Source of the DNA: Clostridium sp. HBUAS56010
Lineage (GTDB): Bacteria; Bacillota; Clostridia; Lachnospirales; Lachnospiraceae
Assembly (NCBI RefSeq): GCF_007115105.1
Contig: NZ_SULJ01000001.1
Location: 496,001 to 560,000, forward strand
Reading direction: 5' to 3'
Length of the DNA: 64,000 nt
The notes under the pieces are model-generated. The model saw nothing but the letters and a program-made list of their open reading frames with translations. It had not been told where the DNA came from and did not search any database. Numbering within the stretch: position 1 is the stretch's first letter; every line of letters begins with the position of its first letter. Both the position numbers and the translations under genes were made by a program. Shown here piece after piece: positions 15,297 to 24,250 of the stretch.

Positions 15297-16475
15297 TTAA
15301 TGGTGGAACAGCCGGATTCCGGTAAATGCCATAGCCATACCATATTTATTACAGGTTTCAATTACCTGGTCGTCACGGACAGAACCGCCAGGCTGTGCTA
15401 TATAAGTTACCCCACTTTTATTTGCTCTGTCAATATTATCGCCAAAGGGGAAAAATGCGTCAGAGCCTAAAGAAACGCCGGTAAGCTGGTCCAGCCACGC
15501 CCGCTTCTCTTCTTTTGTGAATACAGGGGGCTTTATCTGAAAGATTTGCTCCCATCTTCCATCTGCCAGAACATCCATATATTCTTCTCCAATGTAAACA
15601 TCAATGGCATTATCCCTGTCCGCTCTTTTAATTCCCTCCACAAAGGGAAGGTCAAGAACCTTGGGTGCCTGGCGAAGAAACCAGTTATCTGCTTTGCTGC
15701 CCGCAAGTCTTGTGCAGTGAACTCTCGACTGCTGTCCTGCTCCGATTCCGATTGCCTGTCCGTCTTTGACATAGCAGACAGAGTTGGACTGGGTGTATTT
15801 TAAAGTAATCAGTGAAATAATCAAATCTCTTTTGGCATCGTCCGGAATATTGTGATTGTCCGTAACAATTTCCTTTAAAAGCTCTTCATTGATCTTTAAC
15901 TCATTCCTTCCCTGTTCAAATACAATCCCATAGACCTGCTTTCTCTCCAGAGATTCCGGTACATAAGACGGATCAATCTCAATTACATTATAATTCCCGT
16001 TTTTCTTCGCCTTTAATATCTCAAGAGCTTTCGGTTCAAATCCAGGGGCAATCACGCCATCAGAAACTTCTCTCTTAATCAGCTTTGCAGTATCCACATC
16101 ACAAATGTCAGACAGGGCAATAAAATCTCCAAAAGAAGACATACGATCCGCTCCCCTTGCTCTGGCATAAGCGCTTGCAAGAGGCGTAAGCTCTTCCATA
16201 TCCTGGACCCAGTAAATGTTCTTCAACACGGAATTGAGGGGAATTCCTACTGCCGCTCCTGCAGGGGAAACATGTTTAAAGGAAGTTGCTGCAGGTAGCA
16301 CAGTGGCTTCTTTTAGCTCTTTTACAAGCTGCCAGCCGTTAAATGCATCCAAAAAGTTAATATATCCAGGACGTCCGCTTAATACTTTAATCGGAAGCTC
16401 AGCTCCCTCCTGCATATAGATTCGGGACGGTTTCTGATTGGGGTTACAGCCATATTTTAATTCTAATTGGTTCAT
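15297..16475 (-). CDS. purH: AICAR transformylase (PurH C-terminal domain, stand-alone)
   Basis: Phosphoribosylaminoimidazolecarboxamide formyltransferase, 392 residues. It matches only the transformylase half of bifunctional PurH: LKYGCNPNQKPS, the Lys-His active site in TSFKHVSPAGAAVG, and near the end QPGGSVRDDQVIETCNKYGMAMAFTGIRLFHH. The IMP cyclohydrolase half is missing and is supplied by the PurO-type gene 10 bp upstream. I choose the ATG at 16475 because the earlier ATG is only 1 base from the TAGGAG ribosome site. The pair makes IMP from AICAR and is controlled by the ZTP riboswitch. Confidence 0.93.
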   Translation of the reverse strand: MNQLELKYGCNPNQKPSRIYMQEGAELPIKVLSGRPGYINFLDAFNGWQLVKELKEATVLPAATSFKHVSPAGAAVGIPLNSVLKNIYWVQDMEELTPLASAYARARGADRMSSFGDFIALSDICDVDTAKLIKREVSDGVIAPGFEPKALEILKAKKNGNYNVIEIDPSYVPESLERKQVYGIVFEQGRNELKINEELLKEIVTDNHNIPDDAKRDLIISLITLKYTQSNSVCYVKDGQAIGIGAGQQSRVHCTRLAGSKADNWFLRQAPKVLDLPFVEGIKRADRDNAIDVYIGEEYMDVLADGRWEQIFQIKPPVFTKEEKRAWLDQLTGVSLGSDAFFPFGDNIDRANKSGVTYIAQPGGSVRDDQVIETCNKYGMAMAFTGIRLFHH

Positions 16476-16485
16476 TCTCATTCTC

Positions 16486-17196
16486 CTATTGATTCTTGTT
16501 TACGATCCTGGTTTCATAGGAACGGGTCTTTATATCCATGTATCTCACAAACAGGGATACTTTATTCTCTTCATTTAAGCTTTCCCATATCATTTTAGTA
16601 AATGTATCAATATCATCATCCATACCCACCAGCCTGGGTTCCCCCTCAAAACTTTTTAGGGGATTTCCATCATGTAAGTAGGTGTGAATGAAATGTCCCT
16701 CTCCTGCTGCTGGATTCTCATAAGTAAAGGTATAGCGATTGCATGAATCAGGATTTCCATGATTGCTTTTAAGGATAGACATGGCATAATAAAAACCGCC
16801 ATCTACATGAAGCAGTCCAGATATACGGGGGGTGTAATTAGGGCAATCCGGCTCAAACCGTCTGGAACGAAGAGACTGCTCAAAGGTAAGTCCTTTCGTT
16901 AATCCCTCGTAAACCGTATCCGTCTGATCTCCATTGGTTACAATGGTTTCATTCCCCAATACCCGTACCGGTGCATAAATAATAAGACTTGGGTCAGTGA
17001 GCCTGGCAGGATCAAACGCCTGGGTGCGGATTCCTTCCCCATCTTCCACAAATACACGGTTCCTGCTGTTCTCACTTCTACCCATAATAAAATACGCAGA
17101 CACAGCCTTTGTTCCATCCGGTGTTCTTCCAATCACAATTCCTCTTCCCGGATAACAATTGTTTTTTAAGTCGTCTTTTAAAGAAATCAAATTCAT
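16486..17196 (-). CDS. purO: IMP cyclohydrolase, archaeal PurO type
   Basis: A 236-residue protein of the PurO/IMP_cyclohyd family (MNLISLKDDLKNN, YPGRGIVIGRTPDG, AYFIMGRSENSRNRVF). It closes formyl-AICAR to IMP, the last purine step. The start ATG at 17196 has GGAGG 10 bp upstream; an open frame extends 5' into the riboswitch region without a ribosome site. It replaces the N-terminal half of ordinary bacterial PurH. Such PurO-type proteins occur in several Clostridia (recollection). It is first in the operon after the ZTP riboswitch. Confidence 0.85.
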   Translation of the reverse strand: MNLISLKDDLKNNCYPGRGIVIGRTPDGTKAVSAYFIMGRSENSRNRVFVEDGEGIRTQAFDPARLTDPSLIIYAPVRVLGNETIVTNGDQTDTVYEGLTKGLTFEQSLRSRRFEPDCPNYTPRISGLLHVDGGFYYAMSILKSNHGNPDSCNRYTFTYENPAAGEGHFIHTYLHDGNPLKSFEGEPRLVGMDDDIDTFTKMIWESLNEENKVSLFVRYMDIKTRSYETRIVNKNQ

Positions 17197-17227
17197 ATAA
17201 TTTGGTCCTCCTTCATCGCTTGCACGC

Positions 17228-17331
17228 AAAAAACCGCCTGGGCATCCCAATAGCGGTGCCCAGGCGGTCGGCTTTAAAATGTATCGTGCTCCCCGTGGTT
17301 ATCTCCACTTATCCGCCAGTCGCACGACCTT
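17228..17331 (-). promoter_or_regulatory. ZTP riboswitch with terminator
   Basis: The minus strand shows the pfl/ZTP consensus: GTCGTGCGACTGGCGGATAAG, TGGAGATAACCACGGGGAGCACGA, and after a short linker GCCGACCGCCTGGGCA. The last part pairs with TGCCCAGGCGG followed by TTTTTT, an intrinsic terminator. Binding of ZTP/ZMP would allow read-through into purO-purH (established for the class). Confidence 0.93.
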
Positions 17332-17338
17332 GTTAAAC

Positions 17339-17367
17339 ATCATATCGTATCCTTATATAAAATGCAA
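17339..17367 (-). promoter_or_regulatory. Sigma-A promoter for purO-purH
   Basis: -35 TTGCAT (17362-17367) and -10 TATGAT (17339-17344) spaced by 17 bp, just before the riboswitch. Confidence 0.6.
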
Positions 17368-17384
17368 GTATTTTTTGCACTTTC

Positions 17385-18734
17385 CTAATCGTTGCGTATT
17401 GCTGCCAGCGGACTTAGCTTCATGGCTCTCAGTGCAGGGAAAAAGCCTGCTGCCATTCCAACCACAACAGCAAATCCAATTGCCATCATAGTCAGCCAGA
17501 GAGGAATTCTCGATAATCCTCCTGCAAGATCGGTCATATGACCGGAGACAAATTTATTAATAATAAAGGAAACACTGTAACTGAATATAATTCCGGTCAC
17601 GCCTCCCATAAAACCAATAAAGCCTGACTCCAGAAGAAACATATTTCTGATATTGTTCATATCACATCCCAGAACCTTTAAAATACCAATCTCTTTTGTT
17701 CTCTCATAGATGGACATCATCATGGTATTGGCAATTCCAATCGCTGCGACAAAAAGAGAGACTGCTCCAATTCCGCCTAAAAGCGCCTGGACCATCTTTG
17801 CCTGCTTCTGGGACTGTTCCAGCCATTCCATATTACTATTTGCCTGAAATCCCATATCAGTAATGATTTTTTGTACCTCTGTCACATGGCTCATATCATC
17901 TACCTGGACAACTGCCTGATTATAAATAAAATAATTATAAGGCTTTCCTTTTTTTGTTGTGGGCTGGTTAGGAATTGGCTTTTTCTTAAAAACCTGCTTT
18001 AACTGGGTTTTTAATGCGTCAATATCCGTATACACATCATAGCTGTAAGTGTTATAATCTTCCTCACCACCTTCTACCAGACCACTGGCTGGAAGCAGGT
18101 ATTTCTTTGGTGGTTTTACCGGGTTTTTTTCATCGGAAGCTCCCCCGCTCTGGGACTGATAATATGCGTCCATATCAAAAATAACAAAAAGAGGACGATT
18201 CATGAAATCAATATCCGGAATGCTGGAAGGATCATCATAATAATTCTTATTGCTTTTCGGATTGGAAAATCTTCTTGCAACCATATTGCCAATAACCAAC
18301 TGAACTTCTTTTTTGCCTGCCTCTGGTAGTTTCCCCTCTTTCAGCGGAATGTTTTTCAAGTATTCCTGGGTAACTCCTATCAGGGTTATATTGGCCTGAT
18401 AAGCACCTTGTTTGATCAGGATATCCGACTCAAGCAGCGGTGATACAGAGGTGACATATTGAATTCCTTCAAACTGTTTTATCACATCATCGGTCATGTA
18501 GTCCGGATCTTTTCCTCCATCTGCCTGACCACCATTGGAATAAATAGATATCTCTGTCAGACTTCCGGAAGAAGCAATCTGTTCCATGGTAAGCTGATTA
18601 AAACCAATTCCCAAAGATACCATAACCACAATGGAAGCAGTCCCGATCAAAACACCCAGTACGGTTAAAAACGTTCTCAGTTTTCTGCGCCTTAGATTGT
18701 TGACACTCATGGTCAGCAAATCGCTAAATCTCAT
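17385..18734 (-). CDS. MacB/FtsX-type ABC transporter permease
   Basis: A 449-residue permease with one N-terminal helix (FLTVLGVLIGTASIVVMVSLG), an extracytoplasmic domain of about 250 residues and three C-terminal helices containing the FtsX-family stretch YERTKEIGILKVLGCDMNNI. The pattern is that of MacB-like mechanotransmission transporters. Its start overlaps the end of the upstream exported protein (18724-20544) by 11 bp. With the ATPase at 20531-21271 it forms a three-gene operon. The exported partner suggests envelope-stress or peptide handling, substrate unknown. Confidence 0.9.
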   Translation of the reverse strand: MRFSDLLTMSVNNLRRRKLRTFLTVLGVLIGTASIVVMVSLGIGFNQLTMEQIASSGSLTEISIYSNGGQADGGKDPDYMTDDVIKQFEGIQYVTSVSPLLESDILIKQGAYQANITLIGVTQEYLKNIPLKEGKLPEAGKKEVQLVIGNMVARRFSNPKSNKNYYDDPSSIPDIDFMNRPLFVIFDMDAYYQSQSGGASDEKNPVKPPKKYLLPASGLVEGGEEDYNTYSYDVYTDIDALKTQLKQVFKKKPIPNQPTTKKGKPYNYFIYNQAVVQVDDMSHVTEVQKIITDMGFQANSNMEWLEQSQKQAKMVQALLGGIGAVSLFVAAIGIANTMMMSIYERTKEIGILKVLGCDMNNIRNMFLLESGFIGFMGGVTGIIFSYSVSFIINKFVSGHMTDLAGGLSRIPLWLTMMAIGFAVVVGMAAGFFPALRAMKLSPLAAIRND

Positions 18735-20544
18735 CCTCTACGCCCTCTTCTGCTTCTGCCTTTTTCATTTTACGCTTCTTAAGAATAATCACTGCACCGG
18801 TAAGTCCTGCCGCCAGAATCACAATTACAGCACCAATAATAATTCTTCTGTATCTGGCAATTCCCTGTGGAGCTGCATCTGCCGGAGACACTCCAATATC
18901 TTCCATACCGGTATCAATGTCCGACGCTTCCGTGACTGTAAGCGTAATTTCTTTTTCAATGGGATCACTGACCACACCATTTTCATCTTCATAGGTAATT
19001 AAAACCTTAATCTTTCCATCGTCTGCAGTGGCTGCGGAGCCAGTGACCATGGCATCTACGTTGCCAGTCTCGCCTGGCTTTATATTTCCAACATAAGTGC
19101 TGGTCTGCTGAATGGTATCGCCTACAAAATTAACCATAACATTATAAAGAAGAACCTTACCTGTATTATTAATAGGGAACATCACATTTGTTTCTGATCC
19201 TACACTGATGCTGTCTGGCATAATATCAATAGTACCGGTATTAAGGCGTGCTTCCTGCCTGACAGGAATGTTTACAGAAACCTTCTCTTCTGCATTCTTA
19301 AATTCAGGGCTGTCGTACTTCTCATTGATGGTGAGGCTATAGGTCCGTTGGTCAACCCAGGCTCCTGCACGCATCTTCACCTTAACATCCGTAGTCTGAC
19401 CTGCCCCCAGAGAATTTACCACAATGGCCGAAGAGCTGGAATCCGTGGTGAATACAGCACTGTCTGAAACCTTTTCTGATTCCAGACTAAAAAGAATATT
19501 GCTGGCAGCCACATTCTCAGAAGCATTTTTCATATACAGCGTCAGTTCAAATTCATCACCTGCGTAGACAGTCTCCGGATTGGTCTTAAATCCATCTACA
19601 ATCAGCCTCGCTTTTGTTCTGTCGTTGGCATTGAATTCTTTTGTATCTTCTTCCTTTTCTTTATTCTGTATCTTGACATAGAAAGTCCCCTGTGCCTTCT
19701 GAACATCTCCTTCTGTACTGTCCCGGTATTCAATGGTAAAGGCAATGGGATAATATCCGCTGTATACTTCCTTCCGGATGCTTAAGCTGTAAGGCACTGC
19801 CACAGTCTCTCCGCCGCCAATCCGGTCATAGTGCTTTGTATAATTCCCATCATTGATATCAAAAGGGAATTTGGTGCTGTCCTGATCAAGAGTCATGCGG
19901 ATGTTTACATCAAATGCTGTAAGCTCTGAGGAGTTCCTTACATTCATGTTGTAATCCATGACACTGGGATAGGTTCCAAAAGGAGTGCTCTGGTTCTCTC
20001 CCAGTTCAAACTGAATGGTTCCGTCCGTACTTCCTGATGCAGTGGTGCCTGAGGATTTGGTGATCCAGATATTAACTCTTTCCCGTCTGAACTCATCGCC
20101 GCCGGTTTTAATTAAAAGGGGAACGGTATAATATCCCTCGGAGAGATCCCGCCTCACCCTTGCCGTAAGGGAAAACGTCTTGGAACTGTCCTGTTTTACG
20201 GTTCCTAAGATTTTAGCATCAAAGGTGCTGGAACTGATCTCAAAAGGAAACATGGAGCCATTGCTGACTGCGGTCTCTTCAGCAGCATCGGATGTTGCTT
20301 CAAATTCATCTCTCGCAACGCCTTTATCGAACATGACTGCAACACCTTTTAAATCATACCCTGCTTTATTGGTAAAAATAAGATTCAGGGTTGTCTTCTC
20401 CCCTGTTTTTCCAGATAACGTTTTTCTGGCATCAATATATGTATTCTGGCTCACATCGTACTGGGCAAATGCAGAACCGGGAACGGCTGAAATAATCATG
20501 ACCAACGTAAGCAGCCACAAAACACCCTTTCTAACTTTGTTCAT
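18724..20544 (-). CDS. Exported membrane-anchored protein with CARDB/COG1361-like repeats
   Basis: About 606 residues. A signal peptide (MNKVRKGVLWLLTLVMIISAVPGSAFA) is followed by repeated beta-rich modules with phrases such as NKAGYDLKGVAVMF, NSSELTAFDVNIRM, KNASENVAASNILF and NNTGKVLLYNVMVNF, typical of CARDB/COG1361-like surface domains. A C-terminal membrane helix (IIIGAVIVILAAGLTGAVIIL) and a charged tail close it. I start at the ATG at 20544 with AAAGGAGG upstream. It overlaps both ABC genes, so it is likely the extracytoplasmic partner of that transporter. No enzymatic motif is seen. Confidence 0.8.
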   Translation of the reverse strand: MNKVRKGVLWLLTLVMIISAVPGSAFAQYDVSQNTYIDARKTLSGKTGEKTTLNLIFTNKAGYDLKGVAVMFDKGVARDEFEATSDAAEETAVSNGSMFPFEISSSTFDAKILGTVKQDSSKTFSLTARVRRDLSEGYYTVPLLIKTGGDEFRRERVNIWITKSSGTTASGSTDGTIQFELGENQSTPFGTYPSVMDYNMNVRNSSELTAFDVNIRMTLDQDSTKFPFDINDGNYTKHYDRIGGGETVAVPYSLSIRKEVYSGYYPIAFTIEYRDSTEGDVQKAQGTFYVKIQNKEKEEDTKEFNANDRTKARLIVDGFKTNPETVYAGDEFELTLYMKNASENVAASNILFSLESEKVSDSAVFTTDSSSSAIVVNSLGAGQTTDVKVKMRAGAWVDQRTYSLTINEKYDSPEFKNAEEKVSVNIPVRQEARLNTGTIDIMPDSISVGSETNVMFPINNTGKVLLYNVMVNFVGDTIQQTSTYVGNIKPGETGNVDAMVTGSAATADDGKIKVLITYEDENGVVSDPIEKEITLTVTEASDIDTGMEDIGVSPADAAPQGIARYRRIIIGAVIVILAAGLTGAVIILKKRKMKKAEAEEGVEDEI

Positions 20545-21271
20545 TTTTATTGTCCTCCTTTGTGTCTTCATGATGCTGCTCCTCAATCTTAAATATTTTT
20601 CCGTCTACGATATGGAATTGTCTGTCTGCAAATTTTGCAATATAGTTATCATGAGTAACCATGACCAGGGTCTGATTCTGTTCCCTGACAATCTTCTGCA
20701 TGAGATTCAGTATTTCTTTTGTAGTCTTGGAATCCAGATTGCCGGTGGGCTCATCCGCAAATATAATCTTTGGATCGGCAGCAAGCGCCCTGGCAATTCC
20801 CACTCTCTGCTGCTGGCCTCCAGACATCTCATTTGCCATATGCTTCATTTGCTTTTCAAGTCCTACAAGCTTTATATATTCTCTGGCCTTTTCGTTCCTG
20901 GTTTTTCTTGGAACCCCACGGAAGGAAAGAGGCATTGCCACATTCTCTTCTGCATTTAACGTCTTAATCAAGTTATAGGACTGGAAGATAAAGCCTACAT
21001 GCTTTCTGCGAAAAGCAACCAGTTGGTTCTCTGTCAGTTTTTCTATGTGATGACCGCCTATGACGATCTCTCCCTTTGAAGGTTTTTCAAGACCTGCCAT
21101 CATATTAAGGAGCGTGGATTTACCGGAGCCGGAAGGACCGACTATCGCACAGAATTCTCCTTTATATATGGTAAAGTCCACACCGTTTAGCGCATAGACT
21201 TTGGTATCTCCAACTTTGTACACCTTAAAAAGATTTTTTACTTCAATCATCGGTGTCTTTTTTTCCGCCAA
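20531..21271 (-). CDS. MacB/LolD-type ABC transporter ATPase
   Basis: A 246-residue ATPase: Walker A GPSGSGKST, signature MSGGQQQRVGIARAL, Walker B IIFADEPTGNLD, and H-loop VTHDNYIAKFADR. The start is TTG at 21271 with TAGGAGG 8 bp upstream; the later ATG has no site. A C-terminal tail rich in E/D/H extends beyond the usual end. The gene leads an operon with the exported protein and the FtsX-like permease. An 11-bp direct repeat upstream suggests activation by an OmpR-type regulator. Confidence 0.93.
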   Translation of the reverse strand: MAEKKTPMIEVKNLFKVYKVGDTKVYALNGVDFTIYKGEFCAIVGPSGSGKSTLLNMMAGLEKPSKGEIVIGGHHIEKLTENQLVAFRRKHVGFIFQSYNLIKTLNAEENVAMPLSFRGVPRKTRNEKAREYIKLVGLEKQMKHMANEMSGGQQQRVGIARALAADPKIIFADEPTGNLDSKTTKEILNLMQKIVREQNQTLVMVTHDNYIAKFADRQFHIVDGKIFKIEEQHHEDTKEDNKNEQS

Positions 21272-21304
21272 TACAGTTACCTCCTAACATTCTTTTGCAC
21301 TCAC

Positions 21305-21333
21305 ATTATACAACATGCTTTCGCTGTTGGTCA
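21305..21333 (-). promoter_or_regulatory. Promoter of the MacB-like operon
   Basis: -10 TATAAT (21305-21310) and a poor -35 TGACCA (21328-21333) with 17-bp spacing. The weak -35 fits activator dependence. Confidence 0.5.
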
Positions 21334-21349
21334 TAGGTTATTTTCTTAA

Positions 21350-21371
21350 TCTTCCTTACATCTTCCTTACA
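21350..21371 (-). promoter_or_regulatory. Tandem 11-bp direct repeat, probable response-regulator site
   Basis: TGTAAGGAAGA occurs twice in direct contact (minus strand; 21361-21371 and 21350-21360). An 11-bp period is typical of OmpR/PhoB-type dimer sites. It lies 17 bp upstream of the -35. Confidence 0.6.
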
Positions 21372-21459
21372 GCACCAAAGGAAAAAATTGGTTTTTTCCT
21401 TTTAAAAAGGATTATAGCATAATTTTAAAAAAAGTGTGGAAATATTCCAGTGAATACTA

Positions 21460-21465
21460 TATAAT
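21460..21465 (+). promoter_or_regulatory. -10 element of pyrBI
   Basis: TATAAT 45 bp before the pyrB start, with a partial -35 (TGGAAA at 21437-21442) 17 bp upstream. I see no PyrR-type antiterminator or pause site in the short leader. Confidence 0.5.
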
Positions 21466-21510
21466 GGGATAGAATTTGAAATCATAACTCAGTGGATAAA
21501 GGAGATTCTT

Positions 21511-22434
21511 ATGAGACATTTACTTAACCCGTTAGACTTTAGCGCGGAAGAAACCGGGAAGCTTTTAGATCTGGCAAAAGATATTGAAAATAATCTTCCC
21601 AAATATTCCCATGTATGTGATGGAAAAAAATTAGCGACTTTATTCTATGAGCCAAGTACAAGAACCCGTTTAAGTTTCGAAGCAGCAATGCTGAATCTGG
21701 GGGGTAGTGTACTGGGCTTTTCTTCTGCTGATTCCAGTTCTGCCGCAAAAGGGGAAAGTGTTTCCGATACCATCCGGATTATCTCCTGCTACGCAGACAT
21801 CTGTGCCATGAGACATCCCAAAGAAGGTGCTCCTTTAGTAGCCGCCAGACATTCTGGTATTCCGGTCATCAATGCCGGAGACGGCGGACACCAACACCCC
21901 ACCCAGACACTTACTGATCTGCTCTCTATCCGTTCTTTAAAAGGCCGTTTAAATGATTTAACCATTGGATTATGCGGTGATCTTAAATTCGGGCGCACCG
22001 TTCATTCTCTCATCAACGCACTGGTTCGCTACGAAAACATTAAATTCGTCTTAATCTCCCCTCCTGAACTGCGTATTCCGGAATATATCCGGGAAGATGT
22101 ATTACAGGCCAATCATATTGAATTTGTTGAAATGGACAGTCTTGACGATGCCATGCCGGATTTAGATATCCTTTATATGACCAGAGTTCAAAAGGAACGT
22201 TTCTTCAATGAAGAAGATTATATCCGTTTAAAAGACTGCTACATTCTGGACACGAAGAAGATGAAACTGGCGAAAGAAGATATGTATATTCTTCACCCTC
22301 TCCCAAGGGTTAATGAAATATCTGTAGAAATCGACGAAGATCCAAGAGCCGCTTACTTTAAGCAGGCGCAGTATGGGGTTTATGTGCGAATGGCTCTGAT
22401 CATGACATTACTGGAGGTAGAAAAATCATGTTAA
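21511..22434 (+). CDS. pyrB: Aspartate carbamoyltransferase catalytic chain
   Basis: 307 residues. The carbamoyl-phosphate site [13 protein letters not shown] lies near residue 48. Further motifs are [26 protein letters not shown], the aspartate-binding [10 protein letters not shown], and the terminal [11 protein letters not shown]. It makes carbamoyl aspartate in pyrimidine synthesis. It overlaps pyrI by 7 bp, giving the dodecameric allosteric enzyme type. An AAAGGAG site precedes the ATG. Confidence 0.97.
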   Translation: MRHLLNPLDFSAEETGKLLDLAKDIENNLPKYSHVCDGKKLATLFYEPSTRTRLSFEAAMLNLGGSVLGFSSADSSSAAKGESVSDTIRIISCYADICAMRHPKEGAPLVAARHSGIPVINAGDGGHQHPTQTLTDLLSIRSLKGRLNDLTIGLCGDLKFGRTVHSLINALVRYENIKFVLISPPELRIPEYIREDVLQANHIEFVEMDSLDDAMPDLDILYMTRVQKERFFNEEDYIRLKDCYILDTKKMKLAKEDMYILHPLPRVNEISVEIDEDPRAAYFKQAQYGVYVRMALIMTLLEVEKSC

Positions 22435-22853
22435 ATATAAGCGGATTAAAAGAAGGGATTGTATTAGATCATATTGAAGCCGGAAAAAGTCTGGATATCT
22501 ATTATAATCTGGGACTGGACAAGCTGGACTGTCAGGTGGCAATTATAAAAAATGCCCGGAGCAACAAAATGGGAAAAAAAGACATCATAAAGATCGAAGG
22601 TGGATTAAACCACATTGATTTAGATATTCTGGGCTATATTGATCATAACATTACGGTTAATATTATCCGGGATAACGAAATTGTTGAAAAAAAGGCGCTT
22701 AGCCTTCCTCAAAAAATCACCAATGTTATTCCCTGTAAAAATCCACGCTGTATTACCTCCATCGAACAGGGGCTGCCCCAGATCTTTTATCTGTCCGATG
22801 AAAAAAAGGAAACTTACCGCTGCATGTACTGCGAGGAAAAATATACAAAATAG
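22428..22853 (+). CDS. pyrI: Aspartate carbamoyltransferase regulatory chain
   Basis: A 141-residue nucleotide-binding regulatory chain. The N-terminal domain carries the allosteric site ([17 protein letters not shown]). The C-terminal zinc domain has four cysteines, CKNPRC and CMYC, that bind the catalytic chain. Translation is coupled to pyrB by overlap. A strong terminator follows at once. Confidence 0.95.
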   Translation: MLNISGLKEGIVLDHIEAGKSLDIYYNLGLDKLDCQVAIIKNARSNKMGKKDIIKIEGGLNHIDLDILGYIDHNITVNIIRDNEIVEKKALSLPQKITNVIPCKNPRCITSIEQGLPQIFYLSDEKKETYRCMYCEEKYTK

Positions 22854-22856
22854 CAG

Positions 22857-22903
22857 AAAACCCGGTGAAGCTGATCTTATGTCAGCCTGTGCACCGGGTT
22901 TTG
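22857..22903 (+). terminator. Terminator after pyrBI
   Basis: An 11-bp stem AAAACCCGGTG/CACCGGGTTTT with an inner GCTGA/TCAGC stem. The T-run follows on the plus strand. Confidence 0.8.
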
Positions 22904-22927
22904 AATTTCAGAGTTAAACTGCTTTTC

Positions 22928-23443
22928 TTATATTCTTTTCAATAGGATATCCCTGAGAAATCCCCCATATTTTTCTTTTGTTGCCATTACTTCATACCCC
23001 TGACGAATCGCATTGTTTTTGCTGAACTGGTTATCCGGATGAATGGTACACATCAGATACTGGTATCCTCTTCGTTTTAACTCTTCTTCTCCCTCCAGCA
23101 TCAGCCTGTACTGCAAACCATGTCCACGGTACTCCGGAAGAATGGCAACCGATTCCATATGGGCAACTTTGGGAAGCTCTTCTTCTGAAATCCCTATATC
23201 CTTCCCCATATTTTCTTCTCCTGCCCCGGGAAAAGCAACGAAAAGCACTCCTGCCAGTGCTCCCGATTCCTCTTCCACCGCCTGATATCCCAAGCCATTC
23301 CCTTCCTCTAACAGAAGCCGTAGATTCTCAGGATCATCGGCAACAAACCAGTCTTTATTGTTGATTTCCAGCCACACAGACTGAATCACATCAGCCATTG
23401 CCTTATAGTTATGTATATCTGCTCTTTTCATTACAAAATTCAT
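22928..23443 (-). CDS. GNAT-family acetyltransferase
   Basis: 171 residues with the acetyl-CoA fold: motif A VAILPEYRGHGLQYRLMLEGEEEL near residue 97, then CTIHPDNQFSKNNAIRQGYEV in motif B. The N-terminal half (IQSVWLEINNKDWFVADDPENL) is typical of GNATs that act on small molecules or aminoacyl compounds, but the substrate cannot be told. It lies 30 bp downstream of the exonuclease gene on the same strand. Confidence 0.85.
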   Translation of the reverse strand: MNFVMKRADIHNYKAMADVIQSVWLEINNKDWFVADDPENLRLLLEEGNGLGYQAVEEESGALAGVLFVAFPGAGEENMGKDIGISEEELPKVAHMESVAILPEYRGHGLQYRLMLEGEEELKRRGYQYLMCTIHPDNQFSKNNAIRQGYEVMATKEKYGGFLRDILLKRI

Positions 23444-23472
23444 TCACAAACCTTTCTCTCTAAAACGAACAG

Positions 23473-24144
23473 CTACGCATTTTTAGTAAACCGGCAACTG
23501 GGGTAATTGGTACAGCCATAAAAATCCCCAAATCTTCCGCTTCGTTTTCTAAGTTCCGATCCGCATTGAGGACAGATTTCTGCAGCCTTTTTCTCTCTGG
23601 GAAGCTTTCCCATCCGCTCAAAGCATTGCTGATTCATTGCACAATCATTCAACGCCCTGTGAGCACCCTGCGTATCAATATGAAAATAAGCAGAAATATC
23701 AACAAGCCGGTGACGTCTGAGCTGGGGCAGACACTCTCTTGCCATAAAAAGTGTATCCACATAATCGTTGACCACTTCTTTCTCCAACAACTCTTTTGCA
23801 GCTTTATAAATAAATGGGAGATCAAAAGACTGAATATTATGTCCTACTAAAACCTCTCCTTCAATAAAAGAAAGGAAGTCCGGAAGCACTTCGTGAAGCA
23901 TGGGTGCAGAACGGACCATATCATCGGTAATTCCATTGACATTAGTGGCTCCCGCCGGAATATGAGTCCCGGGATTCACAAGAGAGGTGAATTCTTCCAC
24001 CGGCTTTTGTCCCTTTACCTTGATTGCTGAAATTTCAATAATGGTATCTTCCTGAACACTGATTCCTGTTGTCTCCAAATCAAAAACAACATAATCTGTT
24101 ACATATTCATTCAAACGCCTGCCTGTTATCTGTCTGACAGCCAT
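23473..24144 (-). CDS. DEDDh 3'-5' exonuclease with C-terminal topoisomerase-type zinc finger
   Basis: 223 residues. Exonuclease motifs are YVVFDLETTGISVQEDTIIE (Exo I), VGHNIQSFDLPF (Exo II) and HRALNDCAMNQQCF (Exo III with the DEDDh histidine), like the PolC/DnaQ epsilon type. The last ~40 residues form a four-cysteine zinc ribbon (CPQCGSEL, then YGCTNYPSC) as found in repeats of topoisomerase I. The combination suggests a DNA repair or processing nuclease with an added DNA-binding finger. Confidence 0.88.
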   Translation of the reverse strand: MAVRQITGRRLNEYVTDYVVFDLETTGISVQEDTIIEISAIKVKGQKPVEEFTSLVNPGTHIPAGATNVNGITDDMVRSAPMLHEVLPDFLSFIEGEVLVGHNIQSFDLPFIYKAAKELLEKEVVNDYVDTLFMARECLPQLRRHRLVDISAYFHIDTQGAHRALNDCAMNQQCFERMGKLPREKKAAEICPQCGSELRKRSGRFGDFYGCTNYPSCRFTKNA

Positions 24145-24250
24145 AGTCTCCTCCGATCTGTATAATAGATATTGTTATGGATTATAACGCCTCTATTATA
24201 CCGTCAGAAGAGGAATCCTTCAAGCTTCCCTGGAAAATTCTTTCTTTTTC

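Noticed and set aside
20180-20959. 259-codon open frame on the plus strand
   Set aside because: Antisense to the ABC ATPase and its exported partner; no recognisable protein.
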